Position numbers and translations under genes: made by a program. Source: Lactobacillus mulieris (GTDB taxonomy: Bacteria > Bacillota > Bacilli > Lactobacillales > Lactobacillaceae). From it: a stretch of DNA of 64,000 bases. The DNA lies in assembly GCF_007095465.1 (NCBI RefSeq), contig NZ_SDGL01000008.1:1-64000 (forward strand). Direction: 5' to 3'. This document shows positions 26,757 through 38,300 of the stretch, piece by piece (position 1 is the stretch's first letter; each line of letters starts with the position of its first letter). The notes below the pieces were generated by a model. The model was not told where the DNA came from and ran no database searches. It saw only the letters and a program-made list of their open reading frames with translations.

Positions 26757-28094
26757 ATGAACACCACATTGATGGCGTTTCTTGGTTTAGCCATGATAGT
26801 CACTTTCATGGCTTTAATTATGGCTAAGAAGTTAAGCGCTTTTACGAGTTTAGTGATTGTCCCAATTTTATTTGGGGTTTTAGCAGGATATGGCTTCTTT
26901 GATACATTAACATATGCAATGGCAGGGATTAAATCAGTTGCCTCAACCTTTGCAATGATGACTTTTGCAATTTTATATTTTGGAATCATGTTACTAACAG
27001 GATTATTTGATCCAATGGTTGATAAAGTTGTCAAATGGGTAAAAGGTGACCCTCTAAAAGTTTTAGTTGGAACAGCTATTTTGTCTGCTTTCGTTTCACT
27101 AGATGGTGATGGAACAACTACGGTTATGATTGTATGTACCGCTATGATTCCAATTTTTAATCGCTTAAAAATCAAAAAGATCTATCTCGCAACGTTAATT
27201 ATTTTAACTAATGGAGTAATGAATTTGATTCCATGGGGTGGACCTACTGCGAGAGTAATGACAGTAATGCACCTTGATGCTAATCAAATTTTGCCACCAC
27301 TTTTACCAGGGATGATTATTTCAATCATTTATACTATTGGAGTAGCTTATTATTTAGGAAAAAAGGAACGTAAACGGTTGGGTGTCCAAGAAAATGTAGA
27401 ACATGTTGTAGAGCATTATGAATCTGAAGATGAAGAAGAAGGTCTAAAAAGGCCAAGGTTAATTTGGTTTAATTTGATTTTGACAATTGCCTTAGTAGTC
27501 GCTTTAGTATTAGGCAAAGCTGATAGTGCAATTTTATTTGGATTTGGAGTGGCAATTGCTTTAGCAATAAATTATCCAAAGAATAAGATGCAAAGACATG
27601 TGATTAGTTTATTGGCTCCTGAAATGATTAGTGTAGTCATTATGGTTTTAGGTGCTGGAGTCTTAATGGGAGTCTTAAATGGTCCAGTAAATGCCAAAGG
27701 TGAATACGTTTCTGGAATGTCACATGCAATTGCTGTTGTATTAACTCAAATGATTCCAAGTTCTCTTGGTAAGTACTTTGCGATTATCATTGCCTTTATT
27801 TCAGCTCCTGGGACTTATTTGTTGAACAATGATGCCTTTTACTATGGAGTATTGCCACCGCTTGCGGCTACAGCCAAAGCATATGGATTCAGCAATTTAC
27901 AAATTGGCTTTGCTTCTTTAATGGGGCAAGCTTTCCACTTCCTCAGCCCATTAGTTCCATTTATTTACTTGTTAATGGATAAAACTGAAATTACTTTAGG
28001 TGAATATCAAAGTTATATTTTCCGTTGGTGTATCGGAATATTTATTTGCTTTATGGCAATTGGGCTTATTTTGGGGTATTTACCAATTCTTTAA
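26757..28094 (+). CDS. CitMHS-family citrate-metal/H+ symporter-like transporter
   Basis: The 445-aa polytopic protein has about 11-12 membrane helices. The family signature region includes [18 protein letters not shown] (about residues 105-122) and [13 protein letters not shown] (about 157-169). CitMHS proteins such as B. subtilis CitM and CitH import citrate complexed with Mg2+ or Ca2+; the substrate here is inferred. A charged loop ([15 protein letters not shown]) sits mid-protein. AAGGAG precedes the ATG 15 bases after glmU, and a strong terminator follows, so glmU and this gene may share a transcript. Confidence 0.85.
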   Translation: MNTTLMAFLGLAMIVTFMALIMAKKLSAFTSLVIVPILFGVLAGYGFFDTLTYAMAGIKSVASTFAMMTFAILYFGIMLLTGLFDPMVDKVVKWVKGDPLKVLVGTAILSAFVSLDGDGTTTVMIVCTAMIPIFNRLKIKKIYLATLIILTNGVMNLIPWGGPTARVMTVMHLDANQILPPLLPGMIISIIYTIGVAYYLGKKERKRLGVQENVEHVVEHYESEDEEEGLKRPRLIWFNLILTIALVVALVLGKADSAILFGFGVAIALAINYPKNKMQRHVISLLAPEMISVVIMVLGAGVLMGVLNGPVNAKGEYVSGMSHAIAVVLTQMIPSSLGKYFAIIIAFISAPGTYLLNNDAFYYGVLPPLAATAKAYGFSNLQIGFASLMGQAFHFLSPLVPFIYLLMDKTEITLGEYQSYIFRWCIGIFICFMAIGLILGYLPIL

Positions 28095-28096
28095 TA

Positions 28097-28130
28097 AAAA
28101 AGACAAGCTTTCCTTTGAGCTTGTCTTTTA
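28097..28130 (+). terminator. Terminator after the CitMHS transporter
   Basis: The hairpin AAAAGACAAGCT / AGCTTGTCTTTT is followed by ATTTT. Confidence 0.88.
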
Positions 28131-28176
28131 TTTTGCTAAAATAGAAGATGATAGTGTTATTTTATGGAGGATTAAA

Positions 28177-29142
28177 ATGTCTTACAAAGACGATATTAAA
28201 CTTTTTGCGCTCAACTCAAATACCCCATTAGCTCAAAAGATTGCTGATAGAATAGGGGTACCCCTTGCTAAGTCTAGTGTACAACGCTTTAGCGATGGAG
28301 AAATTCAAATTAATATTGATGAATCCGTTCGTGGTAAGGATGTTTACCTAATTCAGTCAACAAGCGCTCCAGTTAATGACAATTTGATGGAACTTTTAAT
28401 TATGATTGATGCTGTTAAGCGAGCAAGTGCTCGAGCAATTAATATTGTATTGCCATACTATGGCTATGCAAGACAAGATAGAAAAACTCGTGCTCGTGAA
28501 CCAATTACTGCTAAATTAGTTGCTAATATGCTTGAAGCAGCAGGTGCGACGAGAATTTTGTCACTTGATTTACATGCACCACAAATTCAAGGATTCTTTG
28601 ATATTCCAGTTGACAATTTAATGGGGGCCCCTTTATTAGCCGATTATTTCTTGTCTAATCATTTGGAAAAAGGTGCAGTTGTTGTTTCACCAGATCATGG
28701 TGGTGTTACCCGTGCAAGAAAATTAGCTGAATTTTTGAAAGCTCCAATTGCCATTGTAGATAAACGTCGACCAAAAGCTAATGTTGCAGAAGTTATGAAT
28801 ATTATTGGTGATGTTAGTGGAAAACGAGCAATTATCATTGATGATATGATTGATACAGCAGGTACTATTACATTAGCAGCACAAGCTTTAATTGATGCAG
28901 GTGCTACAGAAGTATATGCTAGTGCAACGCATGCAGTTCTTTCTGGTCCAGCAATTGATCGTCTTAACAATTCTAAAATTAAAAATTTAGTTTTAACAGA
29001 TTCAATTAATCAACCTGAAGAAAAGAAAATTGATAAATTGCAATTAGTTTCAGTTGGGCCACTTATGGGTGATGCAATCAAGTTAATTGAACAGCATCAA
29101 CCTGTTAGTCCATTATTTAATACTCGTTATCGTGAAAATTAA
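28177..29142 (+). CDS. prs: Ribose-phosphate pyrophosphokinase
   Basis: The 321-aa enzyme makes PRPP from ribose-5-phosphate and ATP for purine, pyrimidine, histidine and NAD synthesis. It has [10 protein letters not shown] near the N-terminus, the flexible-loop [29 protein letters not shown] and the PRPP loop [17 protein letters not shown] at 28166-28170 fixes ATG 28177; the long upstream extension of the frame overlaps the transporter gene and is rejected. PRPP is also the signal for PurR, encoded nearby. A bidirectional terminator separates it from the convergent HD-domain gene. Confidence 0.97.
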   Translation: MSYKDDIKLFALNSNTPLAQKIADRIGVPLAKSSVQRFSDGEIQINIDESVRGKDVYLIQSTSAPVNDNLMELLIMIDAVKRASARAINIVLPYYGYARQDRKTRAREPITAKLVANMLEAAGATRILSLDLHAPQIQGFFDIPVDNLMGAPLLADYFLSNHLEKGAVVVSPDHGGVTRARKLAEFLKAPIAIVDKRRPKANVAEVMNIIGDVSGKRAIIIDDMIDTAGTITLAAQALIDAGATEVYASATHAVLSGPAIDRLNNSKIKNLVLTDSINQPEEKKIDKLQLVSVGPLMGDAIKLIEQHQPVSPLFNTRYREN

Positions 29143-29144
29143 AA

Positions 29145-29169
29145 AAGGACGGTGTTAGCCGTCTTTTTT
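29145..29169. terminator. Bidirectional terminator between prs and the HD-domain gene
   Basis: The hairpin AAAGGACGG / CCGTCTTTT has A and T runs on both sides and serves two convergent genes. Confidence 0.88.
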
Positions 29170-30546
29170 TTATTGATTATTAAGATTATTTTTTCTAGTT
29201 GGCTTTCTCTGATATCGAAGGGCACCATTTTTTACGTATTTTTGAAATTCTTGGTAAAGCGGATCAAAAATTTGCGGTTCATCATTTTGTGATAGCATAA
29301 CTTTCGGAAAAAAGAAATTTTCGCTTCCCTGAATAGTTCCGTTGAGTGCTTTTACTAATGGGCTCAATTCAGATAGTTCAATTAAAGTTCCGTCATCTTG
29401 CATTATTTCAATTTGACTATGAGCGTTTTTTCCACTTGGTTTATATGCATCATACGGTTCATCGAAAGCACTAGTCAAAGCAGTATAGTAATTAGGATCA
29501 AATCCAGCTTCTTTGATATAATTTTTTAATTTTGGTACTAGATTACGGGTCTCTTGGTCAACACTACAGCTAGCAAAAGGTTTTCTGAATAGATATCGAC
29601 TTGCTAAATCTGCTAAAATTTCATCGCCTGATTCTCGCCAAATAGAAAAATTGGTTTCCATTACACCATCATCAAGGTTTAGATAATCTTTTAAAGTCCA
29701 ATTATTATCTAAAAACTTTTGTAAACTTGGTGTAACTAACAAATTACTGTTTTTATAAACGTATTTTGCTCTTTCTAGTAATTTGTTCAAAACAACCTCT
29801 AGGGAACGATTTATTCGATGGAAATATACTTGTTGATACATTTGATAACGACTAACAATGTAGTCTTCAACTGCATGCATTCCATTATTAGTAAAACAAA
29901 TTCCTCCAGAATATGGGCGAATAACGCGTAATAAGCGTTCAATATCGAAACTACCATATGTCACGCCGGTAAAGTAGGCATCTCTTTGAAGATAATCCAT
30001 TCGGTCAGCGTCAGCTTGACTTGATATCATTTTAACTACTTGAGGATTAGGATATGTTTTAGCTATAACACTGGCAACAGCTTCTGGAAAAGTAGGTGCT
30101 ACTTTTGATAAAATTTGATTAATTTCAGTAGACTTATCAGTAATAATTTGAGTACCGATCTTTTCATGGTTAGTTCCAAAAAGATGTTCAAAAGTATGAG
30201 AATATGGGCCGTGTCCAATATCATGTAATAATGCAGCACATTCTGCTACTAGATTTTCGTTTTCATTCCATAGACCGTCGTTTGGTTTGGTAGATGGGTA
30301 TTGTTTACTGAATATCTCGCAAATTCGACGAGTTAATTCATAAACGCCCAAGTTATGTTCAAAACGAGTATGATTCGCTCCTGGAAAAACATAACTTGTT
30401 GGACCAAGTTGTTTAATACGTCGTAAGCGTTGAAATTCTTTAGAATTAATTAAATCTAAAATAACTTTATCTTCGATATGAATGTACCCATGGACAGGAT
30501 CACGCAATTCGACGGGGTGGGGTAATTTTTTACTTTGAAAAAACAT
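29170..30546 (-). CDS. HD-domain phosphohydrolase (dNTPase-like)
   Basis: The 458-aa protein has the HD motif in CAALLHDIGHGPYSHTFE (about residues 110-127), the N-terminal IHRRDPVHGYI-like ELRDPVHGYIHI and ADRMDYLQRDAYFTGV. This is the pattern of the SAMHD1/YwfO group, which hydrolyses dNTPs to deoxynucleosides in Gram-positive relatives. GAAGGGAAG before ATG 30546 is preferred over the codon five residues upstream. The HD-domain gene, DUF1934, rpoE, pyrG order is common in lactobacilli, with this gene divergent from the rest. Confidence 0.9.
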   Translation of the reverse strand: MFFQSKKLPHPVELRDPVHGYIHIEDKVILDLINSKEFQRLRRIKQLGPTSYVFPGANHTRFEHNLGVYELTRRICEIFSKQYPSTKPNDGLWNENENLVAECAALLHDIGHGPYSHTFEHLFGTNHEKIGTQIITDKSTEINQILSKVAPTFPEAVASVIAKTYPNPQVVKMISSQADADRMDYLQRDAYFTGVTYGSFDIERLLRVIRPYSGGICFTNNGMHAVEDYIVSRYQMYQQVYFHRINRSLEVVLNKLLERAKYVYKNSNLLVTPSLQKFLDNNWTLKDYLNLDDGVMETNFSIWRESGDEILADLASRYLFRKPFASCSVDQETRNLVPKLKNYIKEAGFDPNYYTALTSAFDEPYDAYKPSGKNAHSQIEIMQDDGTLIELSELSPLVKALNGTIQGSENFFFPKVMLSQNDEPQIFDPLYQEFQKYVKNGALRYQRKPTRKNNLNNQ

Positions 30547-30661
30547 ATATCTTCCCTTCATTTTATTTAATTTTTGAAGAAAAATTCGGTAAAATGTATA
30601 CAGTTAAAATTATAGCAAAGAAAACGTTTGAGATGTGAATTATCAGAGATTGAGGGGTATT

Positions 30662-31069
30662 TTGAAAGAAGTAGACTTAAAATTTAAAAGTACAATTACT
30701 CAAGAACAAGATTCGGAAAGCTTCCAAAAGATTGCAAAAGCACAAGTTGAGGAGCTGAAAGATGGTTGGCGCTTAAAGTATTTAGAGGATAACCAAATTC
30801 CTGTTAAGATTTTACTAAAAAAACAAAAGCAAACGCTTATAATTAATCGTGGAGTAGTTCCAAGTAATTATTCATTAATTAAGTTGGAACTAGGGGAAAA
30901 GCGTGGTTGCAAGTATGTAGTAAATAATCGCCAAATGGACTTAATTAGTGAAACTAAATTTCTAAAAGTTACTAAATATGGTGGTAGAACCAAAGTTCAA
31001 GTTGAATATGACCTGTTTAGTGGGCTATACTTAATAGGTAACTATGCAGTCACATTGATTTTTTCTTAA
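30662..31069 (+). CDS. DUF1934 family protein
   Basis: The 135-aa protein (YwiB-like) is predicted to be a small beta-barrel of the lipocalin/calycin type: EVDLKFKSTITQ, GWRLKYLEDN, KILLKKQKQTLIINRG and the final VEYDLFSGLYLIGNYAVTLIF strands. Its function is unknown. GAGGGG (30652-30657) precedes a TTG at 30662; a GTG at 30635 is also in frame but has no ribosome binding site, so the TTG is chosen with moderate certainty. It precedes rpoE by 47 bases. Confidence 0.82.
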   Translation: MKEVDLKFKSTITQEQDSESFQKIAKAQVEELKDGWRLKYLEDNQIPVKILLKKQKQTLIINRGVVPSNYSLIKLELGEKRGCKYVVNNRQMDLISETKFLKVTKYGGRTKVQVEYDLFSGLYLIGNYAVTLIFS

Positions 31070-31116
31070 GAGATGCGTAAAATAGAAAAGATGCTATAAA
31101 GAGAGGACGTTTAACT

Positions 31117-31665
31117 GTGGGTTTAGCTGATTTTGAAGGTAAGAAACGCGAAGAACTTTCATTAATTGAAGTAGCACGTGCTATTCTAGAAGACCACGGC
31201 AAGCGCATGGCCTTTGCCGATATTGTAAATGCTGTTCAAGAATACTTAGGTACTAGTGACGAAGAAATTCGTGAACGTTTACCACAATTTTATACTGATA
31301 TGAATACTGATGGTGAATTTATCTCAATGGGGGATAATGTATGGGCACTTCGTTCATGGTTCCCATATGAATCTGTTGATGAAGAAGTTAACCACCCTGA
31401 AGATGAAGATGACGAACCACGTAAAAAGCATCATAGAAAAGTTAATGCATTTATTGCAAGCAGTGATGATGATGATATTATCGACTACGATTCTGATGAT
31501 CCAGAAGATGATGATTTGGATACAGAAGATGACGATAATGCAGATGACTTTGATGCTACAGATGACGATGATTTTGATGATGCAGATGACGATGATGAAT
31601 TACCAGATGGTATTGAAGGTCAATTATCAGAATTAGATGATGAAGATGACGAAGATGATGAGTAA
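31117..31665 (+). CDS. rpoE: RNA polymerase delta subunit
   Basis: The 182-aa protein has the N-terminal HARE-HTH domain (residues 5-90, SLIEVARAILEDHGKRMAFADIV) and a long, nearly pure Asp/Glu tail (from about residue 93) broken only by one basic patch, RKKHHRKV. The disordered acidic tail competes with nucleic acid on RNA polymerase, speeds recycling and makes promoters sensitive to the initiating NTP. That is relevant because the next gene, pyrG, is controlled at initiation. The start is GTG 31117 after GAGAGGA. Repetitive GATGAC codons explain the apparent open frame in another phase. Confidence 0.95.
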   Translation: MGLADFEGKKREELSLIEVARAILEDHGKRMAFADIVNAVQEYLGTSDEEIRERLPQFYTDMNTDGEFISMGDNVWALRSWFPYESVDEEVNHPEDEDDEPRKKHHRKVNAFIASSDDDDIIDYDSDDPEDDDLDTEDDDNADDFDATDDDDFDDADDDDELPDGIEGQLSELDDEDDEDDE

Positions 31666-31671
31666 TTAGAC

Positions 31672-33427
<1,756 letters not shown>

Positions 33428-33450
33428 TTGTAAAATACAAAATTCTTAAA

Positions 33451-33484
33451 AAACAAGAGGTTTAACACATTCCTCTTGTTTTTT
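33451..33484 (+). terminator. Terminator of pyrG
   Basis: The hairpin AAACAAGAGG / CCTCTTGTTT is followed by Ts. It lies just upstream of murA. Confidence 0.85.
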
Positions 33485-33547
33485 AATCGTTTTTCTTATA
33501 ACATTTACAATGATACATTGACAAAAAGAAAAGGATTGTTTTCCCCA

Positions 33548-34813
33548 ATGAAGCAGATGATTATTCATGGCGGAAAGCCACTAACAGGTGAAGTTTGGAT
33601 TGGTGGAGCAAAGAATTCAACTGTAGCTCTTATTCCAGCAGCAATCTTGTCACATACCCCAGTAACTCTAGAATGTGTACCGCGTATCGCAGATGTAGAT
33701 AATTTAATGGACTTATTGAAAGAAATGGATGTTAAGTGCGATTTTAAAGAAACCACTTTATTTATTGATCCAACAGAAATTAAGATGAGTCCACTTCCCG
33801 CAGGTAAGATTAAGAGTTTAAGAGCCTCATATTACTTTATGGGTGCTTTACTTGGAAGATTTGGCAAGGCAGTAGTAGGCTTTCCAGGTGGCGATGACAT
33901 TGGTCCACGCCCAATTGATCAACATATTAAAGGCTTTGAAGCTTTAGGTGCTATTGTTAAAAATGAAAATGACCAAATTATCATTAAAGCACCAGAAGAA
34001 GGGCTTCATGGCAATCAAATTAACTTAGCGATGCCATCAGTGGGCGCTACGATGAATATCATTATGGCCAGTGTAACCGCACAAGGTCAGACTGTAATTA
34101 ATAATGCAGCGAAAGAACCTGAAATTATTGATTTGGCCACTTTTTTAAATAATATGGGTGCTGTTATTCGTGGTGCAGGTACTGAAACTATTAGAATAGA
34201 TGGAGTTCGGCGCATTGAAGCTAAAATTCCACATACGATAATTCCAGATCGTATTGAAGCAGGGACATATATTTCTCTAGCTGCATGTATTGGAAATGGC
34301 ATTCGAATTCACAATATTATCGAAGAACACCTAGATTCATATTTAGCTAAAGTAGAAGAAATGGGTGTAGTTATTGACGCTGATGAGGATTCACTTTATG
34401 TATATCCAGCTGGCGATTTAAAGATGATACAAGTGAGAACTGATCCATATCCTGGCTTTGCCACAGATTTGCAACAACCTATTACGCCTCTTCTTTTAAC
34501 TGCTAAGACGGGTGAAGGTGTAGTTATTGATAATATTTATCCTAAGCGGACTAGACACATTCCAGAATTACAAAAAATGGGTGCCAATATTAAGGTTGAG
34601 GATAACATTATCTTAGTTCATCCAACTAATGAATTACATGGAACGCGTGTACACGCTGATGAAATTCGCGCTGGAGCTTCACTCATGATTGCCGGTTTAA
34701 TGGCTGATGGTGAAACTGTAATTGACAATGCAGATAATATTTTAAGAGGATATGATCGCGTTGAAGAAAAGTTACGTAAGCTAGGTGCTGATGTAACTAT
34801 TCAAGATGCATAA
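33548..34813 (+). CDS. murA: UDP-GlcNAc enolpyruvyl transferase, Asp-type active site
   Basis: The 421-aa enzyme performs the first committed step of peptidoglycan synthesis, adding enolpyruvate to UDP-GlcNAc. Family motifs include GGAKNSTVALIPA near the N-terminus, RASYYFMGALLGR, and TDPYPGFATDLQ late in the protein. At the active-site loop it reads PGGDDIGPRPID (Asp at residue 116) where E. coli has the fosfomycin-reactive Cys115 in PGGCTIG. Asp at this site is known to support catalysis and to confer fosfomycin resistance in other bacteria. The ATG at 33548 has AAGGA about 12 bases upstream; the 24-codon upstream extension overlaps the pyrG terminator. Firmicutes often have two murA copies, so which one this is cannot be told from here. 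Confidence 0.95.
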   Translation: MKQMIIHGGKPLTGEVWIGGAKNSTVALIPAAILSHTPVTLECVPRIADVDNLMDLLKEMDVKCDFKETTLFIDPTEIKMSPLPAGKIKSLRASYYFMGALLGRFGKAVVGFPGGDDIGPRPIDQHIKGFEALGAIVKNENDQIIIKAPEEGLHGNQINLAMPSVGATMNIIMASVTAQGQTVINNAAKEPEIIDLATFLNNMGAVIRGAGTETIRIDGVRRIEAKIPHTIIPDRIEAGTYISLAACIGNGIRIHNIIEEHLDSYLAKVEEMGVVIDADEDSLYVYPAGDLKMIQVRTDPYPGFATDLQQPITPLLLTAKTGEGVVIDNIYPKRTRHIPELQKMGANIKVEDNIILVHPTNELHGTRVHADEIRAGASLMIAGLMADGETVIDNADNILRGYDRVEEKLRKLGADVTIQDA

Positions 34814-34830
34814 TATTTTTAATAGCATAG

Positions 34831-34863
34831 AAAAGAGCTCACATATTAGTGGGCTCTTTTTTA
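34831..34863. terminator. Terminator between murA and pepD
   Basis: The hairpin AAAAGAGCTCAC / GTGGGCTCTTTT with T and A runs on both sides probably serves both convergent genes. Confidence 0.82.
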
Positions 34864-34879
34864 GTATTTGCAAGTAATC

Positions 34880-36304
34880 TTAATCAAGTAAGTCGTACTT
34901 CAAGGTCATTAAACCATGGCCTTCATCGACCATTTGACCAAGTAATTCTACTGTATTATTGTAAACAACTTCTGCCATTTTATCATTTGCAGCTTCAAGC
35001 TTAGTTTGTAAGTCTTTGCCGGTTAAACCTTTAACTGCAAGGTCAGTGTCATGTTGAATCTTATGGCAAGCAGCTAAACTCTTTTGTTCAAAGTCAGCTT
35101 CTAATTCACCATATACTCGATAATTAGTATCACCTAATTGAGCAGCTAACTTGTTTAACCAGAAAATTTTAGTTAAATCAAATTTTGCAGTTGTTTGCCA
35201 GCTAGCTGGAGTGGTAGTGATATTGGTGTAGAAAGGCACAAAAGTATTAAAGGTATTAGGTCCAAAGGCTAACCATTGAACACCAGCAATTTCAGCAGGG
35301 ACGTTGTTTCTAATTTGCAAGACGTGAGTTTCAAAATTACGGTTAATACCAATTGGACGGAAAGTTTTCTTTTGTTCAGTAGTTCCTTGATCGCCATATG
35401 CATCATAAGGTGTGTCTTGGTAGTGAGAACTTTCGGCCCATTTAATGTCTTCTAAACTAATTTTACGGTTAGCATGGCAAATAAATGGTTGGTCTTGATC
35501 ACTTGGCTTACCACCAAATTCTGGATTAAAGAAGTTGTGGATATACCAAGCACGTGGGTTATTGTAGTGGGCATCTTTAATAGTAGATGAACCAAAAATA
35601 TGACGTAAATTGTAACCTTCAAAGTCAGGATTTAAGTTATAACTTTCGATTAAATCCTTTAAATCACTTGAACATACAAAATCTGGGTTATCAAACTTAA
35701 ATTCATCGATATTTAAACGATTAGGTGCAATTACATAGGCATCATCAGGTATGCGACGAGCAGCCCAGTGATGGCCACCAATAGTTTCAAGGTACCAAAT
35801 TTCATCCTTATCAGAAAAGGCCATACCGTTCATTTCATATGTGCCATATTTTTCAAGTAAGTAACCAACCCGCTTAACTCCATCTCTAGCGGAATGGATG
35901 TAAGGTAGGGTTAAAGTGACGAAATCTTCTTCACCTAATCCGCCTTCTTCAGTGGTCAAAAGTGGATCAATCCCTTGGATTCTTGAGTTAGTAGTAATTG
36001 TTTCAGTAGCAGTCATGGCAATGTTTTCAGCGTTAATACCAGCTGCAGCCCAAATGCCATTTTTGCCAGAAGCATCAGGAGCGCTTGTGTAACGAAGTGG
36101 TGTTAATGCTAAATCTTCATCATCGATTACTTGCTTACTAATGACGCTTTGGTAATGCTTAGGTTGCTGCTCTGGGTTAACGACTTTAAAACTTTCTGGA
36201 ATAATAGTTCTACCACCATCTTCACTTCGAGCAATCATGGTTGAGCCATCAATACTTGCTTTTTTACCAACTAGAATAGTGGTACATTCAGTTTGTTCTT
36301 TCAT
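34880..36304 (-). CDS. pepD: C69-family dipeptidase
   Basis: This 474-aa Ntn-hydrolase matches the length of lactobacillar PepD, a broad-specificity intracellular dipeptidase. The predicted nucleophile is Cys7 in TECTTILVGKKAS, which would be exposed by removal of the first residues; STMIARSEDGG follows. GAAGGAA lies six bases before the ATG at 36304, preferred over the ATG two codons upstream, which abuts the same site. It is a single gene, convergent with murA and upstream of nothing on its strand except that intergenic terminator. It complements the PepC-family enzyme at 9560 in peptide use. Confidence 0.93.
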   Translation of the reverse strand: MKEQTECTTILVGKKASIDGSTMIARSEDGGRTIIPESFKVVNPEQQPKHYQSVISKQVIDDEDLALTPLRYTSAPDASGKNGIWAAAGINAENIAMTATETITTNSRIQGIDPLLTTEEGGLGEEDFVTLTLPYIHSARDGVKRVGYLLEKYGTYEMNGMAFSDKDEIWYLETIGGHHWAARRIPDDAYVIAPNRLNIDEFKFDNPDFVCSSDLKDLIESYNLNPDFEGYNLRHIFGSSTIKDAHYNNPRAWYIHNFFNPEFGGKPSDQDQPFICHANRKISLEDIKWAESSHYQDTPYDAYGDQGTTEQKKTFRPIGINRNFETHVLQIRNNVPAEIAGVQWLAFGPNTFNTFVPFYTNITTTPASWQTTAKFDLTKIFWLNKLAAQLGDTNYRVYGELEADFEQKSLAACHKIQHDTDLAVKGLTGKDLQTKLEAANDKMAEVVYNNTVELLGQMVDEGHGLMTLKYDLLD

Positions 36305-36367
36305 ATGCATTTCCTTCTTTTTTTTAACTTAATTCCATTGTAGGAGAAAAAGCTCTAGGATAAAAGA

Positions 36368-36394
36368 AAAGCTTGAGTTAAATACTCAAGCTTT
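36368..36394 (-). terminator. Terminator of the xpt-pbuX operon
   Basis: The hairpin AAAGCTTGAGT / ACTCAAGCTTT is followed on the minus strand by TTTTCTTTT. Confidence 0.85.
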
Positions 36395-36410
36395 AAAAAA
36401 TGTATAGTTA

Positions 36411-37694
36411 TTATTTGGAATTTAATCCATCTTTACCTTTGAAAATTAGATTCAAAAGAGTTGCGCTAAGGCTGGCAACAACAATACCGTTACCTAAGAA
36501 TAGCTGAACGGTTTGTGGTAAGTGCTGAAAAATTCCTGGATAAGAAGTTACACCTACACCCAAACCAATTGATAGGGCAATAACTAGGATGTTGCGATTA
36601 TCACCTAAATCAACTTTAAGAAGCATTTTAATTCCTTGAACTGCAATCATGGTGAACATTACTAGCATTGCTCCACCTAAAACAGAAGTCGGAATAATAG
36701 TTACAATCGCACCAATTTTAGGGAGTAATCCTAGTCCCATCAAAAGACCAGCTGCCCAGAAAATTGGACGACGAGTTTTGATACCAGATAATTGTAGTAA
36801 CCCAACGTTTTGAGAAAAAGTGGTATAAGGGAAGGTGTTAAAAATACCTCCAAAGATTTGTGCTAATCCTTCTGCACGATAACCGCGTTTAAGATCATCT
36901 TCATTAACTTCTTTTTTGAGTAAGTCACTAGTAGCAAAGAAAACTCCAGTTGATTCAACCATAGATACTAGTGCAATGATTATCATGGTTACGCAAGATG
37001 ACCATTCAAATTCTGGTTTACCAAAATAGAAAAATTGCGGTAAGTGAAACCAAGAAGCCTGTAAAACAGGAGTAAGTGATACCATTCCCATAAAAGATGC
37101 TAAAACAGTTCCAACAATTAACCCAATTAAGACAGCAATTGATTTTAAAAAGCCTTTAGCTAGCAATTCAACTAAAATAATTACTAAAATTGTTGCAAAA
37201 GCAGTAATTAAGTGCTTACTATCACCGAAATCTTTGGCAGTAGCAGTCCCTCCACCCATATTTTGGAAGGCAACTGGAATTAAGGTTAAACCAATGACGG
37301 TAATTAGACTACCGGTGACAACAGGTGGAAAGAGCTTTTTGATTTTCGAAAACCAGCCAGCAATACAAAATACGAAAATACCGGCTACGATAATTGCACC
37401 GTACATGGTATTGATGGTAAATTTTTGTCCAATCATTTGAAGTGGTGCAACTGCTTGAATCGCACATCCTAAAACAACAGGTAAGCCAATTCCTAAATAG
37501 CGATTTCGGAAAAGTTGTAGTAAGGTTGCCAGTCCACACATAAAAATATCAATTGAAACTAGATAGGTCATTTGGGTAGAGTTGAACTTTAAAGCTGTTC
37601 CAATTAGTAAAGGAACTGCGACAGCTCCTGAATACATTGCAAGTAAATGTTGCAAGCCTAAGACAGCTGCTTTTTTATGAGATACTTCTTTCAT
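36411..37694 (-). CDS. pbuX: Xanthine/uracil family purine permease
   Basis: The 427-aa NCS2 (nucleobase-ascorbate) transporter has about 14 membrane segments. Signature stretches include LQHLLAMYSGAVAVPLLIG at the N-terminus, QNVGLLQLSGIKTR (the NCS2 motif region) and VESTGVFFATSDLL. The gene lies two bases downstream of xpt behind a guanine riboswitch, so xanthine, or xanthine and related purines, is the likely substrate. The ribosome binding site GGAGAAG lies within the end of xpt. Confidence 0.92.
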   Translation of the reverse strand: MKEVSHKKAAVLGLQHLLAMYSGAVAVPLLIGTALKFNSTQMTYLVSIDIFMCGLATLLQLFRNRYLGIGLPVVLGCAIQAVAPLQMIGQKFTINTMYGAIIVAGIFVFCIAGWFSKIKKLFPPVVTGSLITVIGLTLIPVAFQNMGGGTATAKDFGDSKHLITAFATILVIILVELLAKGFLKSIAVLIGLIVGTVLASFMGMVSLTPVLQASWFHLPQFFYFGKPEFEWSSCVTMIIIALVSMVESTGVFFATSDLLKKEVNEDDLKRGYRAEGLAQIFGGIFNTFPYTTFSQNVGLLQLSGIKTRRPIFWAAGLLMGLGLLPKIGAIVTIIPTSVLGGAMLVMFTMIAVQGIKMLLKVDLGDNRNILVIALSIGLGVGVTSYPGIFQHLPQTVQLFLGNGIVVASLSATLLNLIFKGKDGLNSK

Positions 37695-37696
37695 GG

Positions 37697-38275
37697 TTAT
37701 TCTTCTCCTACAAAGTGAACTTCTCCGCCTTCAAAACTAGCAATATTAGCTAGAGCTTCAAAACGTAAACCTTGCTTTTTAATCCAGTCGCTACCACCTT
37801 GGAAATCTTTAGCAACAACGGCACCAACACCGACAATTTTTGCACCGGCTTGTTGGACAATTGAAACCATTCCCTTAACAGCTTCACCGTGGGCAACAAA
37901 GTCATCAAGAATTAGGACTTTATCAGTTGAACTAAGGAATTTCTTTTCAACACAAATCTTGTTATTAACTTTTTTAGTGTAGGAAAACACATCTGCTAAG
38001 TAGACAGCATCATTAAGAGTAGATGGCTTTTTCTTGCGAGCAAAGACCATAGGAACATTTAAAGTGTATGTAGCCATAATGCTTGGTGCAATTCCAGAAG
38101 CTTCACATGTTAAAACTTTTGTAATGTCACTGTCTTTAAATAAACGAGCAAATTCTTGGCCGATTTCCATCATTAATTTAGGATCTACTTGATGATTTAG
38201 GAATGAGTTGATTTTTAGTACATCCCCCTCAAGAACTTGTCCATCTTTCTTAATACGCTCTTCTAATAACTTCAC
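37697..38275 (-). CDS. xpt: Xanthine phosphoribosyltransferase
   Basis: The 192-aa salvage enzyme converts xanthine and PRPP to XMP. It begins (V/M)KLLEERIKKDGQVL; ACEASGIAPSI and the PRPP loop VLILDDFVAHGEAVKGM are clear. GAGAGGAG lies before the GTG at 38275. The frame is open further upstream only through the riboswitch terminator, which is rejected as coding. It forms an operon with pbuX. XMP made here is the substrate of guaA, encoded just upstream in the opposite direction. Confidence 0.95.
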   Translation of the reverse strand: MKLLEERIKKDGQVLEGDVLKINSFLNHQVDPKLMMEIGQEFARLFKDSDITKVLTCEASGIAPSIMATYTLNVPMVFARKKKPSTLNDAVYLADVFSYTKKVNNKICVEKKFLSSTDKVLILDDFVAHGEAVKGMVSIVQQAGAKIVGVGAVVAKDFQGGSDWIKKQGLRFEALANIASFEGGEVHFVGEE

Positions 38276-38300
38276 GAGAACTCCTCTCTGTTGCATAAAA

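Noticed and set aside
26720..27175. 151-codon minus-strand frame over the CitMHS gene
   Set aside because: It is the complement of hydrophobic codons in the transporter, with no ribosome binding site and no recognisable domain.
28000..28176. 59-codon extension upstream of prs
   Set aside because: It overlaps the transporter gene and its terminator; GGAGG before ATG 28177 and the family length of about 321 aa settle the start.
31310..31636. Met-rich open frame overlapping the end of rpoE
   Set aside because: It is the shifted reading of GATGAC-type repeats coding for the acidic delta tail and has no ribosome binding site.
31440..31660. Simple-sequence or CRISPR-like repeat
   Set aside because: The periodicity comes from Asp/Glu codons in rpoE, with no spacer-repeat structure.
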